64,000 nucleotides of DNA from Chitinophaga sp. MM2321. Lineage in GTDB: Bacteria; Bacteroidota; Bacteroidia; Chitinophagales; Chitinophagaceae. The DNA is taken from assembly GCF_964033635.1 (NCBI RefSeq), contig NZ_OZ035533.1, positions 4,464,001-4,528,000 of the forward strand, given 5' to 3'. Below are positions 53,762 to 62,400 of this stretch, piece after piece. The notes under the pieces are model-generated. The model was not told where the DNA came from and did not search any database. It saw only the letters and a list, made by a program, of their open reading frames with translations. The position numbers were made by a program, and so were the translations under genes. Numbering within the stretch: position 1 is the first letter of the stretch; every line of letters begins with the position of its first letter.

Positions 53762-56308
53762 ATGCAAAAGATCTACTTGTTTATCACCCTTTTTCTGTTT
53801 GTAACACAAGCACAGGCCCAGGCCCCCGCCGGAAGGGGGATGTCTATGGGCAATAACGGACACGTATACGGAAGAGTTATAGATACCGACGGTAAAGCCG
53901 TGAACTATGCCTCTGTTATCATCCTGCAAAACCGTATGGATACCGCTACCAAAAAAATGAAAGAATTCCTGGTAAAAGGTGTACTAACCAAAGGGAAAGG
54001 CGAATTCAGCCTGGACGAACTCCCGATGAAAGGCCCCCTGAAACTGAGAATATCCGGTACCGGCTACAAAACATACGAGAAAGCGGTTACTTTCCCGCCG
54101 TTCGATAAAGACCTCGGCAACATTAAACTCGCTGCCAGCGTAAGTCAGCTGCAAGGTGTCACCGTTACCGGCACCAAACCACTGATGCAGATGGATATCG
54201 ATAAAAAAGTGTTTAACGTAGAGAAAAATATCGTCAGCGCCGGCGGAACAGCCCTCGACGTGATGAAAAACGTTCCATCTGTGAACGTGGACATCGACGG
54301 TAACGTAACCCTGCGTAACAGCTCACCACAGCTTTATATCGATGGCCGCCCCACCACCCTCACCCTGGAACAGATACCCGCCGATGCCATCGAGAGTGTA
54401 GAAGTGATCACCAATCCTTCCGCCAAATACGATGCCTCCGGTGGCAATGCGGGCATCCTGAACCTCGTACTCAAGAAGAACCGCAAAACAGGCTACAATG
54501 GTAACCTCCGTGCAGGCGTTGACAAACGCGGCGGACTGAATGGCGGCGGCGACTTCAACCTGCGCCAGGATAAGGTAAACATCTCCGCCAGCGTAATGGG
54601 TAATCAGATGAAAGGACGTACCTCCGGTACAACCGACCGCCTCAACTTCGGCGAAGAACCAGGTACATCCATCAATCAGTCTAACTACAACCAGACCAAC
54701 GGCGGTTTCGTTTTCGGAAAACTGGGACTGGATTACTTCGTCACCAACCGTACTACCCTGTCAATCACAGGCATTAAAGTACACGGTGCCATGAATCCAT
54801 CTGAAAAAATAGATATCAATACCGATACCCTGTTGAACGGCAACGCCTTCAGCAGCTACAGTCAGCGTAATTCACATACCAAACAAAACTTCGATGCCAA
54901 TGGCCTCGTACTCGGTATGAAACACCTGTTCCCAAAAGAAGGGGAAGAACTGACCGTGGACGCCAACTACTTCGGCGGCAAAAGCAAGAACAACTCCAAC
55001 TATGCGACGGATTATTATAAAAACGACAACATCGCCTCATCGGATCTTCAGGAGATCCAGGGTAATGGCCGCATCAGTTTCCTGACCGCACAAACGGATT
55101 ATGTAAAACCGATTACAGCAAAAATGAAACTGGAAACAGGTTTACGCGTATCTATCCGTCATACGGAAAGTAATTTCAACAACTACACCTTCGATCATAC
55201 GAAACAGGAATATGTACTCATACCGGGTGCATCCAACAATTACAAAAACAATGACAATGTATATGCAGCCTATGCAAGCATCTCCAACAGTATCAATAAT
55301 TTCGGGTACAAAGTAGGGCTGCGTGCAGAAAGTTCCAACTACACCGGTGAACTCATCAACGTAGGTGAGCACTTCAAAAATAATTACCCGGTGAGCCTGT
55401 TCCCATCCCTGTTTTTAAGTCAGAAACTAAAACATGAGCAGGAACTGCAACTGAGCTATACACGCAGGATCAATCGTCCCAACTTCTTCCAGCTGATTCC
55501 GTTTACCGATTCAACGGACAAGCTGAATATTACCAAGGGGAATCCTGCACTGGTACCGGAGTTCACACAGTCTGTGGAAATGTCTTACCTGAAAACGTTC
55601 AAAGGCAATAATACGTTCCTGGGATCATTGTACTACAAGTATACCGACAACCTGATTACCCGCTACCTGAACAAGGAAACGGATCCGGTTAACGGTAGCC
55701 AGATGTTGGTAAACACCTACATCAACGCTAATTCCAGCTATGCAATGGGTGCGGAACTAACGGCCATGAATACACTAACAAAATGGTGGACCCTTACTTC
55801 CAATGTCAATATCTATAATTCAAAAATCAATACGGATAACATCAGTGGTACTTCACAGGATGCCATGCTGAGCTGGTTCGGTAAACTGAACAATACGTTT
55901 AAACTGCCGGCCAACTTCGACATACAGCTCACCGGTACCTATCAGTCCAAAACCAATCTGCCGGTCAATGACAACAAAGGCAGACAGGATGGTCCGCCGA
56001 TGATGCAGTCGCAAAACGCCTCACAGGGTTATATCGCCTCTTTCTATGGTGTAGACGCCGCCATCAAAAAGAGCTTCCTGAAAAATAATGCAGCTTCCGT
56101 AACGCTGAGTGTAAATGATATTTTCAGAACCCGCAAATCAACGCAATATTCAGAAAGTGAATACTTCACACAAACCTATAGCCGGTTGCGCGACCCGCAA
56201 ATGATCAGGCTCAATTTCGCTTACCGTTTTGGTAAGATTGATGCCAGCCTGTTTAAAAGAAAGAACATGGGCGCAGGCATGCAGGGAATGTCAGAGGTAG
56301 TCCAATAA
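53762..56308 (+). CDS. Outer membrane beta-barrel protein, TonB-dependent receptor-like
   Basis: 848 residues. Signal peptide (cleavage near AQA|Q). A CarboxypepD-like domain follows with GRVIDTDGKAVNYASVII. The reduced plug has ALDVMKNVPSVNVDIDGNVTL and LEQIPADAIESVEVITNPSAKYDASGG. A barrel of the OMP_b-brl_3 type completes it. No SusD partner and no STN domain. The substrate is unknown; peptides or metals are handled by relatives. It ends at 56308, where the long hairpin begins. Confidence 0.9.
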   Translation: MQKIYLFITLFLFVTQAQAQAPAGRGMSMGNNGHVYGRVIDTDGKAVNYASVIILQNRMDTATKKMKEFLVKGVLTKGKGEFSLDELPMKGPLKLRISGTGYKTYEKAVTFPPFDKDLGNIKLAASVSQLQGVTVTGTKPLMQMDIDKKVFNVEKNIVSAGGTALDVMKNVPSVNVDIDGNVTLRNSSPQLYIDGRPTTLTLEQIPADAIESVEVITNPSAKYDASGGNAGILNLVLKKNRKTGYNGNLRAGVDKRGGLNGGGDFNLRQDKVNISASVMGNQMKGRTSGTTDRLNFGEEPGTSINQSNYNQTNGGFVFGKLGLDYFVTNRTTLSITGIKVHGAMNPSEKIDINTDTLLNGNAFSSYSQRNSHTKQNFDANGLVLGMKHLFPKEGEELTVDANYFGGKSKNNSNYATDYYKNDNIASSDLQEIQGNGRISFLTAQTDYVKPITAKMKLETGLRVSIRHTESNFNNYTFDHTKQEYVLIPGASNNYKNNDNVYAAYASISNSINNFGYKVGLRAESSNYTGELINVGEHFKNNYPVSLFPSLFLSQKLKHEQELQLSYTRRINRPNFFQLIPFTDSTDKLNITKGNPALVPEFTQSVEMSYLKTFKGNNTFLGSLYYKYTDNLITRYLNKETDPVNGSQMLVNTYINANSSYAMGAELTAMNTLTKWWTLTSNVNIYNSKINTDNISGTSQDAMLSWFGKLNNTFKLPANFDIQLTGTYQSKTNLPVNDNKGRQDGPPMMQSQNASQGYIASFYGVDAAIKKSFLKNNAASVTLSVNDIFRTRKSTQYSESEYFTQTYSRLRDPQMIRLNFAYRFGKIDASLFKRKNMGAGMQGMSEVVQ

Positions 56309-56484
56309 GACCAGGATTATATGGATTGTAAAGGATTACAGGATTGAACTTTTGTTGTTTGTAAAAAAGATTAGCGAAGATAAAAGCGTAATAGCAGCTT
56401 ATATCTTCGCTAATCTTTTTAGATCTTTTTATAAACAACAAAAGTTCAATCCTGTAATCCTTTACAATCCATATAATCCTGGTC
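56309..56484. repeat. Stop-to-stop giant hairpin with perfect 52-bp arms
   Basis: Outer arms 56309-56360 and 56433-56484 are exact reverse complements. A second perfect 19-bp stem (56364-56382 / 56402-56420) lies inside, giving about 71 bp of pairing with a 19-base terminal loop. GGATT recurs about every 7-10 bases in the left arm. The element begins one base after the stop of the barrel-protein gene and ends on the last base of the convergent phosphatase stop codon. The GACCAGGATTA ends are shared with 23723-23864. Confidence 0.95.
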
Positions 56485-57212
56485 TAGTTGCGTCCCTTCT
56501 CTTCTGGGTACAGTGTCCACACGGGATCGCTTTGCCATACTTCTTTTGTATCGACATTCATGGCAGAGAGCTTGCCGGTAAAGGCGGCGCCGGTATCTAC
56601 ATTGTATACATTGCAGGCACACATCGGCATATCTTCGCCATAATTCAGGGTAGGTGTATGACCAATAAATATTTCACGAAACAATAAGAGGCGTTTAGGA
56701 TAACGTCTTGAATCCCTTTTTATCCGGGGGTCTACGGCCAGCGCCAGCTCCCACAATGTTCTGTCCCAATAGCACATAGCAGCAAAGCGGTCGTGGGTAG
56801 GGCCATGCATAGATGCAAAACCGGCATGCACAAACAGGCGGTTATCTTCATCTGCATGATACAGTAACATGCGGTTAAAAAATGCCAGGTGCCGCAGCCG
56901 CTCTTCGTGGGATAATTTCTCATAACTGGCGATGGTAGCCTTTCCGCCGTGCATCAACCAACTGCTTTCGGGCATCACCCGCAACATCCATGACTCACAC
57001 CAGGCATCATGATTGCCTTTGATAAAGGTGCAACGGTATTTTTTGTCCAACGCCATCAGATAAGTGACTACACCGGCCGATTCCGACCATCCATCTACAT
57101 AATCTCCTAAAAAAATAAACTGGTCATCTCTGCCGGGTGCAATTCTTTCTATCAGTTGTTCCAGTGCTTTTAGTGCTCCATGAATATCACCTATGACGTA
57201 CGTTGCGGACAT
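56484..57212 (-). CDS. Serine/threonine-type metallophosphoesterase
   Basis: 242 residues of the calcineurin-like phosphoesterase superfamily. Metal motifs: GDIHG (8-12), GDYVDGW (36-42), GNHD (65-68), then HGGKATIASY, LFVHAGFAS and IGHTPTL. This matches the PrpA/Ap4A-phosphatase-like branch acting on phosphoproteins or dinucleoside polyphosphates; the substrate is not resolved. Cytoplasmic. It lies 50 bases after the urea transporter gene. Confidence 0.9.
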   Translation of the reverse strand: MSATYVIGDIHGALKALEQLIERIAPGRDDQFIFLGDYVDGWSESAGVVTYLMALDKKYRCTFIKGNHDAWCESWMLRVMPESSWLMHGGKATIASYEKLSHEERLRHLAFFNRMLLYHADEDNRLFVHAGFASMHGPTHDRFAAMCYWDRTLWELALAVDPRIKRDSRRYPKRLLLFREIFIGHTPTLNYGEDMPMCACNVYNVDTGAAFTGKLSAMNVDTKEVWQSDPVWTLYPEEKGRN

Positions 57213-57262
57213 TTTACTCCTTCTTTTGCCTATAAAGGTAACACAAGCGAAAGAATTACCAA

Positions 57263-58120
57263 TTACGACACACGTACTTTCATCATCTGCTTAACACCAA
57301 GCGTTATCCAGGAAGCTGCAACAAAGGGGAAAGTTAGTACGGTATAATTCAGCTTTACCATCGCCACATTGATCAATACAGATAATACCACCGCAAGGAA
57401 TACAAAGATGCCGTCAAGCGATTTGTTGCCCTGAAAGGTAATGGCACACAGCACGGCATTGAAACTAAAAAGACCAATGGATATATTTTCGGGGGCTGCT
57501 CCCAGCTGCAAGGCTATAAAAGCACTCAACACCGCGCCTGCAACACCATACAGGGCTGCTACCGGCGAGTTGATAAATACCGCTATAAAAAAGAGAATAC
57601 CCGTTACCACGCTCCCCTGAAAGATCACTTCCCCAAATCCATGCGCCACCAGGTTAAAGGCGTCATTCACAGGTGTACCGGCGGCAACCGCATCGGGGCC
57701 ACTCACCACTATTACCTGGTGAAAAAGGTATAAACAAAGCCAGGTAACCACGATAAACGGAAAAGTGAAACCCGGCATCTTCTTTACGATAAAGAAATGC
57801 TGGATCATGGCGGCCAGTACTGAACCGACTACAACAGCGACCCATATCACCGGCAACGGCTTAAAATAAAAGGTAAGGGCTACACCAACCAGCGCGGCAC
57901 TGAACCCATAAAGACCGTCGTTGATTTCCTCCTGGTTGTAACCGGCTATTTTCGCTGTAAGCGTGCCTGTTATCACCGCCAGCAAAGCTGCGATGCCCAT
58001 TACCACAGAGTTATAAAAGATCCCCAGCAAAAAGAGTAAACCAGTGAGCGCGTTGTTTTGTAACATGATCTGACCAACACCTCTCAGATAAGGCACACAA
58101 AATAGTTGTAGTCTTTTCAA
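57263..58120 (-). CDS. Urea transporter (UT family)
   Basis: About 285 residues from a TTG at 58120, or 267 from the ATG at 58066. The frame stays open back to 58285, but that part would translate the 58152-58288 inverted repeat and is unlikely to be protein. The UT signature is LQNNALTGLLFLLGIFYNS near the start, and the duplicated half has FQGSVVTGILFFIAVFINS. EINDGLYGFSAALVGVAL and NISIGLFSFNAVLCAI are the matching pore segments. Channel-like urea passage across the inner membrane is expected. No urease genes are in the window. Confidence 0.85.
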   Translation of the reverse strand: MKRLQLFCVPYLRGVGQIMLQNNALTGLLFLLGIFYNSVVMGIAALLAVITGTLTAKIAGYNQEEINDGLYGFSAALVGVALTFYFKPLPVIWVAVVVGSVLAAMIQHFFIVKKMPGFTFPFIVVTWLCLYLFHQVIVVSGPDAVAAGTPVNDAFNLVAHGFGEVIFQGSVVTGILFFIAVFINSPVAALYGVAGAVLSAFIALQLGAAPENISIGLFSFNAVLCAITFQGNKSLDGIFVFLAVVLSVLINVAMVKLNYTVLTFPFVAASWITLGVKQMMKVRVS

Positions 58121-58151
58121 TTGTTTTTCTTTAAAAATAAGGCAAATAAAT

Positions 58152-58288
58152 ATTTTGGGATTTACGGATTTTTTGATTTTGGAATTTTTGGGTGCTGTTG
58201 CTATAGCAGATATACTGTTTACGGCAGATATACTATAGAAAGAGGATCCCAAAAATTCCAAAATCCGTAAATCCATAAATCCCAAAAT
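58152..58288. repeat. Long inverted repeat between the CzcB-like gene and the urea transporter gene
   Basis: Arms 58152-58192 and 58248-58288, 41 bases each, pair with a central mismatched patch. Outer units are ATTTTGGGATT, like those of 38387-38514. The 55-base loop carries GCAGATATACT twice and CTATAG at each side, allowing a second fold. It starts 6 bases after the CzcB-like stop and blocks any long leader of the urea transporter. Confidence 0.85.
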
Positions 58289-58293
58289 GTTTT

Positions 58294-59421
58294 TTATTCT
58301 TCGCTGTTCTTCATCTTCATTAACAACGTATATGCGTTTTTTGTTACAATTTTTTTGTCGTCCAGGTTAGTTCTTATTTCCGTATGCCCGTCAAAGTTAG
58401 TACCGGTTTCTACGGGTGTCAGTACAAAGTTGCCGGTACCTTTTTCCACAAATACATAAGGCTTGTTTTCCCATTTCACCAGCGCATCATCCGGCACAGC
58501 GGTTACCTGTGCGTTGTTCAGCCGGATCTCTGCGTTCATAAACATACCCGGCAGCAGCTTTTGGTTGTAATGATCAAAATGACAATGCACTTCTGCGGTC
58601 CTGTTATCATCGAGGCTGCGGGTAATGAGATGGATCCTGGCGGTATACTTTTCATCCGGCCGGCCGTTGGCGTAGCAGGTTACCTGCTGCTCCGGTGCGA
58701 GGTTCACAACATCCTTTTCAAAAACGGTCAGGCTCAGGTGCAGGTCTGCCGGGTTGATGAGTTCAAACAGCACTTCTGTAGGACTTACATACCTGCCCGT
58801 GTTTACATTCACTTTCGTGATATAACCGCTGATCGGTGCATAGATGTTGATAGTGCGGGTAATATGCTGCTCATTCAGCGTGGCCGGGTTGATGTTGATC
58901 AGCTGTAGTTTTTCAGCCAGGGATTTCACCATCACCTGCTGACTTTCAAAGTCGCTCCCCGCCTGCTGGAAAACTTTGTCGCTGTTGGTTTTGGTTTCAT
59001 TCAGCTCTTTCTGCCGCGCATAGTCTGTTTCCAGGTAGCGCAGCCTGCTTTTAGCTACCAGGTAATCCTGTTGCAGCTGGATGTATTGTGGATCTTCCAT
59101 CACAGCAAGCACCTGTCCTTTGTTTACCTGCATGCCCGGCAGCAGTCTCATACTTTTCAGATAGCCACCCAGCGGCATGCTCACGGACACAATGTTCTGC
59201 GGCGGCACATCAATACTGCCGTTCACTTTAAGCGTAGTATGCATATCGCGTATAGCCGGTGCGCCTACTTCGATACCGCCATTTTTAAATTGGTCCGGTG
59301 TAAGCTGCACTTCGTTGGTAGCTACTACAGCCACTTCCGGCTCTTTGGTGGCCGGTTTATTTTCTTTACACGCCAGCAGCAAAATACTGTAACAGAAGGC
59401 GCTTAAAATTTTTGTCTTCAT
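58294..59421 (-). CDS. RND efflux periplasmic adaptor, CzcB/CusB-like lipoprotein
   Basis: 375 residues from the ATG at 59421, which gives a clean lipoprotein signal (LLLACKEN, C18). An in-frame ATG 24 bases earlier would overlap the preceding gene. Membrane fusion protein layout: barrel-sandwich hybrid (SMPLGGYLKSMRLLPGMQVNKGQVLAVME), helical hairpin (LQLQQDYLVAKSRLRYLE), and beta-barrel with AEVHCHFDHYNQKLLPGMFMNAEIR. It bridges the inner-membrane pump and outer membrane factor encoded just upstream as one chain. Heavy-metal export is inferred from the pump type. Confidence 0.92.
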   Translation of the reverse strand: MKTKILSAFCYSILLLACKENKPATKEPEVAVVATNEVQLTPDQFKNGGIEVGAPAIRDMHTTLKVNGSIDVPPQNIVSVSMPLGGYLKSMRLLPGMQVNKGQVLAVMEDPQYIQLQQDYLVAKSRLRYLETDYARQKELNETKTNSDKVFQQAGSDFESQQVMVKSLAEKLQLININPATLNEQHITRTINIYAPISGYITKVNVNTGRYVSPTEVLFELINPADLHLSLTVFEKDVVNLAPEQQVTCYANGRPDEKYTARIHLITRSLDDNRTAEVHCHFDHYNQKLLPGMFMNAEIRLNNAQVTAVPDDALVKWENKPYVFVEKGTGNFVLTPVETGTNFDGHTEIRTNLDDKKIVTKNAYTLLMKMKNSEE

Positions 59422-59431
59422 ATCCTGTGAG

Positions 59432-62400
59432 TTAGTTTGTTCCACTTAATTTTTCAACGGTGAAGGCAGATTCATTCATTTGTTCTACCACGGTAAAATA
59501 GCTGTTGCGCATTTCCAATGCCTGGTTGATGAGGATCACCCAATCGAGGTAACCTGTATCACCACTGCTCAGGCGCTTGTTGGCGCCGTTGATGATAGTG
59601 GAGGCATTATGCAGCAGGACCGACTGGTAAGTGCGCACCAGTTCACGGTGACGACTATACGTACGTAGTGCGGTCAGCATTTCCGTACTGAGTTGTTGTT
59701 GTGTGGCGGCCAACTCTCCCTGCTGTTGTTGCACCAAGATATTGGAAGCGCGGATGCGCGCGCGCTGCCCCGTGCTGAAGATGGGAATACCCAGGCCCAC
59801 ATTCACGGAAGAGAAGCGATCGCCGCGGCCATAGTAGCGTTCCTCTGTTCCCACCAGCTGATACCCGATGATGCTCATGTTATTATAGCCCAGGTTCAGC
59901 GTAGGCAGCAGCCGGCTTTTCTCCAGTTTATTTTCCCGGATACGCTGCTCCAGTTGTTGCTGTTGCAGGGTGATAACGGGCGTAGCGGCCAGGGAGCCGG
60001 TGTCGGGTAATACGGTCAACTGGTAAATAAGGCTATCCTGTTCCGGTACCACCACATCCGGTGTATTGAGCAACATCCGGAATTGTTGCAGCAGGATATC
60101 ATAATCCGTGCGTAACAGCGATAGCTGGTTAGCAATCTGCCAACGCTGGTTTTCGGCGGTTGCTTTCTCCAGTGCATCGGTGTCGCCTACTTTAAAACGC
60201 AATGCAGCTTTTTGCATAAAAGCAGTGTAAATACTATCTGCTTCCTGCAACAGATTTTCTTTCTGTTGCAATACCACGAGGGCGTAAAACACTTTTTTTA
60301 CCTGTGCTTTCAGTTCCACTTCTTTAAAGCGGGTAGTAGTTTCACTGATACCGATATTGATTTCATTGATCGCCCGCTGGTGCTTGTATACTGCGGGAAA
60401 TTCTATGCCCTGGGAAACGGAGAAGCGGTTATCGTTACTGATACTGTTGAACTTTCCGTATTCAAAACCGGCCATCGTTTTATCCAGGTCAAGATGACTC
60501 TTTTTCAGGGAGCGGTAATACTGTTCACCCAAACGCGATACCTGCATGTGCAGGTTATTTTTCAGGGCCAGGTCCAGCGACTGTTGCAACGACACCTTTT
60601 GCTGTGCAGGTAAAGCTGCAGGGATCATCAAGGCCAGTACCAGTAATACTTTCGCCGGTTTAAAGTGTTTGAATCCCTTTTCGAAAAGGATATACAATAC
60701 CGGCAATACAAATAATGTAAGCATTGTAGAAATGATTAAACCACCAATGACAACAGTAGCGAGCGGCTTCTGAACTTCCGCACCGGCGCCCTGGCTCAGT
60801 GCCATAGGAATGAAGCCCAGCGAGGGTACCAACGCGGTCATCAGTACGGCCCGCAGTTTTGATTTAGTGCCGTGGATAACCACGCGGCGAATATCTGTCC
60901 AGCCTTCTTTTTTAAGGCGGTTAAATTCTGTTACCAGCAGGATACCATTCAGCACGGCTACGCCAAACAGGGCAATGAAACCTACGCCGGCGGAGATGCT
61001 GAAAGGCATATCCCGTGCCCACAGCGCCAAGATGCCGCCGATGGCGGATAGCGGAATGGCGGTATAGATCAGTAGTCCTTGTTTTACGGAATTGAAAGCA
61101 AAATATAACAGCAGGAAAATCATCAGCAAGGCAACGGGCACCACAACGGATAAACGTTGTTTTGCTGCCGTAAGGTTTTCAAATGCGCCACCGTATACAA
61201 TGCTGTAACCGGCGGGCAGTTTCAGCTGTTGCGCTACTTTCTGCTGTAGTTCTGTTACGATGGTTTGTACGTCGCGGCCATTTACATTGAAGCCGGTAAT
61301 GATGCGCCGGCGGGTGTTTTCACGCTGGATCTGATTGGGGCCCTCTATTTCTTCCACGGTGGCCACCTGGCTCAAAGGCAGTTGAATGCCCTGCCTGGTG
61401 GGGATCAGCAGGTTTTGTACATCAGACAAATTTTGCCGGGATGCACCTGCCAGCCGTACGACCATATCAAAACGTTTCTCTCCTTCATAAACAAGTCCCG
61501 CGCTTTGCCCTGCAAATGCGGTGTTCACGACACGGTTAATATCGCTTACATTCAGGCCATATTGGGCCATCGCATCGCGGTTGTATTTAATCACCACCTG
61601 TGGCATCCCTGTTACTGTTTCCACATAAATGTTGATAGCGCCATCCACTGTTTTGATCATTTCCCCCAACCGGGTGGCGTACAGCGCCAGCGAGTCGAGG
61701 TCTTCCCCGAAGATCTTGCACACTACGTCCTGCCGGGCGCCTGTCATCAGCTCATTGAAACGCATCTGTACGGGAAACTGGAAACCCACGCTCACGCCGG
61801 GTACAGCGGATAGTTCTTTCGTCATCTTTTCCGCCAGCTCATCGAAGCTGCTTGCGGATGTCCATTCTTTCTTATCTTTCAAAATCACCATCATATCACT
61901 GGCTTCCAGTGGCATGGGATCAGTAGGTATTTCTGCACTCCCTATTTTCGTCACCACTTTTTCTACTTCCGGGAATTTTTTTAGTAAGATGCCCGCCGTT
62001 TGTTGTGTAGCGTTGATGGTGGTATGCAGGTTGGCGCCGGTGAGCAGGCGGGTTTCCACGGCAAAGTCGCCTTCTTCCAGCTCCGGAATAAATTCACCTC
62101 CCATGCGTCCCAGGATAAATAAGGCGATGGCAAATAACACCAACGTACCGGCAATCAGTCGTACCGGCATGGTTAACGCCCGCCGCAAAGCAGGCTGGTA
62201 GCGTCTTTCCAACCAGATCATCATCCGGTCCGATACGGTTCGTTTATGACTTATCTTTTTATTTAAAAATAATGCGCTCATCATCGGCACATAAGTGATG
62301 GACAACAGGAAAGCGCCCAGTATGGCAAATGCCACGGTAAATGCCATGGGCTTGAACATTTTGCCTTCAATACCCTGGAGCGACAAGATGGGAATGTATA

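Noticed and set aside
56352..56687. 111-codon open frame starting inside the giant hairpin
   Set aside because: Its beginning is the inverted repeat itself and its end is antisense to the phosphatase gene.
58121..58285. N-terminal extension of the urea transporter to an ATG at 58285
   Set aside because: The extra 55 residues would translate one arm and the loop of an inverted repeat and do not resemble urea transporters. A TTG at 58120 or ATG at 58066 fits better.
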